From Cyclobacteriaceae bacterium (lineage in GTDB: Bacteria; Bacteroidota; Bacteroidia; Cytophagales; Cyclobacteriaceae): a stretch of 6,526 bases of DNA. The stretch is from NCBI GenBank assembly GCA_026994125.1, contig JALWRJ010000215.1, positions 1-6,526 on the forward strand, read 5' to 3'. The notes beneath the pieces were generated by a model. It was not told where the DNA came from. It was given only the letters and a program-made list of their open reading frames with translations, and made no database searches. The position numbers and the translations under genes are program-made. Each line of letters opens with the position of its first letter. Position 1 is the stretch's first letter. Shown one piece after another: positions 5,463 to 6,526 of the stretch.

Positions 5463-6526
5463 TTGCAATTACGGTTAACCTTTTTACTTTGGTTGGTTTG
5501 TTCCGGTTTGTTTGCTCAATCCAATGCCAAATATAGTTATTCTTTGGGTGCAGAAGTATCTAAAGGTATCATTTATAGGCACCATGAAAACATGGGGCAT
5601 TTAATTAAAGGTATGCCCGAAGCGCTGGAACTCTCCTGGGTGCAACATACCCATGGTGCAAAAAATTGGGAAGCTCTGTACGGTTACCCCGATGTGTACT
5701 ATAAATTGAGCTATTATGATTTAAAAAATGATGACGTATTAGGACGGATTATTGCTTTAAGTACCGGCATGGCATTTCATTTACTAGGTAGCCCCGAAAC
5801 CAACAACAGGTTGCAATTGTACTTTGGAATGGGGGTTGCTTACTCAACAAAGCCGTATAACAAGGAAACCAATAATTTAAACAATGCCATTGGTTCGGCT
5901 CTTACCTATAATGGAAACTTGAAGCTATCGTACCACCATGTGTTTGGGAAACGGTGGCAGGCCGGTGTAGGGTTTAAAATTACTCATTTTTCGAACGGAG
6001 CTGTTAAATTACCCAATCTGGGCTTAAATCTTGTATCATTAAATGCCAGTGCTACTTATCGTATCATACCAGCTAAGGAATTGCAACCTCCTGCCGAACA
6101 GGTTTTTATAAACCGAAAGCTTAGGTATGGAGCCATTTTTAGGATGGGTTGGGCAGAGTCCTCACCGGCAGGTTCGGGGGTAAAACCGGTGTATGCGCTT
6201 ACCTTGCTGGTACAAAAACAAGTGGCGGTAATGAGCCTGATTGAAGCCGGTTTAGAAGGGTTTGCCAATAAAGCGGTGGCCTATGAAATTAAGAATAGCT
6301 TTGATAATACGGTTGCTCCCGACACTGACTACCGTAGGGTAGGCCTCATGGTAGGGCACGAGTTGCTGGTAAATAAACTAGCACTGGTTACACAACTAGG
6401 GCTTTATGTGTACCGCCCTTATTACCCTAACGAGCGGATTTATACCCGTTTGGGCTTAAGTTATTATTTTACGGATGCGCTAGTGGCCGGGTTTTCATTA
6501 AAAACACATTTTGCGGTGGCTGAGGT
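5463..6526 (+). CDS. PagL-like acyloxyacyl hydrolase, outer-membrane beta-barrel (3' end cut off)
   Basis: The open frame runs without a stop from 5448 to the right edge; with a TTG start at 5463 it gives 354 residues. The N-terminus MQLRLTFLLWLVCSGLFAQS is a plausible signal peptide, cleaved near Ala18 (LFA-QS). There is no in-frame ATG before 5592, and starting there would remove the signal peptide and the first strand. The body is rich in alternating aromatic/aliphatic strands typical of an outer-membrane barrel. Residues 172-189 (KITHFSNGAVKLPNLGLN) match the PagL active-site signature: His175 and Ser177 align with the catalytic His and Ser of lipid A 3-O-deacylase, followed by the N-x-G element. 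The position of the PagL catalytic Glu, 14 after His, is Asn189 here. The protein is about twice the length of proteobacterial PagL; a second strand-rich region (about 206-354, with HELLVNKLALVTQLGLYVYR and YTRLGLSYYFTD) resembles longer Bacteroidota acyloxyacyl hydrolases. I infer that about 10-20 residues are missing at the end. The likely role is removal of an acyl chain from lipid A in the outer membrane; activity is uncertain given the Asn. Confidence 0.8.
   Translation, partial: MQLRLTFLLWLVCSGLFAQSNAKYSYSLGAEVSKGIIYRHHENMGHLIKGMPEALELSWVQHTHGAKNWEALYGYPDVYYKLSYYDLKNDDVLGRIIALSTGMAFHLLGSPETNNRLQLYFGMGVAYSTKPYNKETNNLNNAIGSALTYNGNLKLSYHHVFGKRWQAGVGFKITHFSNGAVKLPNLGLNLVSLNASATYRIIPAKELQPPAEQVFINRKLRYGAIFRMGWAESSPAGSGVKPVYALTLLVQKQVAVMSLIEAGLEGFANKAVAYEIKNSFDNTVAPDTDYRRVGLMVGHELLVNKLALVTQLGLYVYRPYYPNERIYTRLGLSYYFTDALVAGFSLKTHFAVAE
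5528..5535 (-). promoter_or_regulatory. Candidate -7 element for the SDR-gldA-gldF-gldG operon
   Basis: On the minus strand, TATATTTG is an exact match to the Bacteroidota -7 consensus TAnnTTTG. It would place the transcript start near 5523 and give a leader of about 100 nt before the dehydrogenase ATG. No good -33 TTG sits at the right distance. An alternative closer to the gene is TTG (5468-5466) with ATAATTTG (5443-5436), but that would leave almost no leader. The element lies within the 5' coding part of the divergent PagL-like gene. The support is only a short motif match in A/T-rich DNA, so confidence is low. Confidence 0.25.

Noticed and set aside
5493..5504. Possible lipoprotein signal (Cys13 in the PagL-like signal peptide)
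   Set aside because: The residues before Cys are L-W-L-V, without the small residue required at -1 of a lipobox, and a good signal peptidase I site (LFA-QS) follows.
5252..5536. Plus-strand open frame crossing the SDR start and the intergenic gap, ending in a hydrophobic stretch
   Set aside because: Its hydrophobic end is the PagL-like signal peptide read in the wrong frame (one base off), and the rest is antisense to the SDR gene.
6056..6268. Minus-strand 70-codon frame at the right end
   Set aside because: Antisense shadow of the PagL-like gene, which has a long open frame with motif support.
1..6526. Search for repeats, CRISPR-like arrays, insertion sequences, tRNAs or a cryptic defence cassette
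   Set aside because: No spaced direct repeats, transposase motifs, inverted termini or tRNA-like folds were seen by eye; recognisable core-type genes fill nearly the whole window.

Overview
The window looks like an ordinary chromosomal segment from a member of the Bacteroidota. The evidence is a complete gldA-gldF-gldG set (the gliding-motility ABC transporter described in Flavobacterium), near-absence of Shine-Dalgarno sequences in front of most starts, matches to the Bacteroidota promoter form (TTG about 20 nt upstream of TAnnTTTG), and long protein families typical of that phylum. I cannot name a genus.

Layout, right to left on the minus strand: a short-chain dehydrogenase (4726-5424), gldA (3804-4724), gldF (3086-3811), gldG (1410-3089), a DUF4340 membrane-anchored protein (474-1397), then the first 131 codons of dnaN (1-395), which runs off the left edge. 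The first five genes are packed with gaps of 1 and 12 nt or overlaps of 8 and 4 nt and read as one transcription unit. A 78-nt gap with a good promoter candidate separates them from dnaN. On the plus strand, starting only 38 nt from the dehydrogenase start and facing away from it, is an outer-membrane beta-barrel protein of the PagL/acyloxyacyl hydrolase type (5463 to the right edge). It has no in-frame ATG before its signal peptide, so a TTG start is proposed.

How the genes may work together: GldA (ATPase), GldF (six-helix permease) and GldG (periplasmic domain between two membrane anchors) should form one inner-membrane ABC-2 type complex. The DUF4340 protein, with one N-terminal anchor and a periplasmic body, is probably its fourth component. 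The dehydrogenase is co-transcribed, but nothing in the sequence ties its reaction to the transporter. The PagL-like protein would act on lipid A in the outer membrane. DnaN is the replication sliding clamp and is probably a positional neighbour only.

No mobile element, CRISPR array, RNA gene, long repeat or unexplained stretch was found, and almost every base is coding. I did not find a convincing undescribed system. The points most worth a second look are the non-ATG start and the Glu-to-Asn change at the expected catalytic acid of the PagL-like protein, and the DUF4340 protein as an understudied partner of GldAFG.
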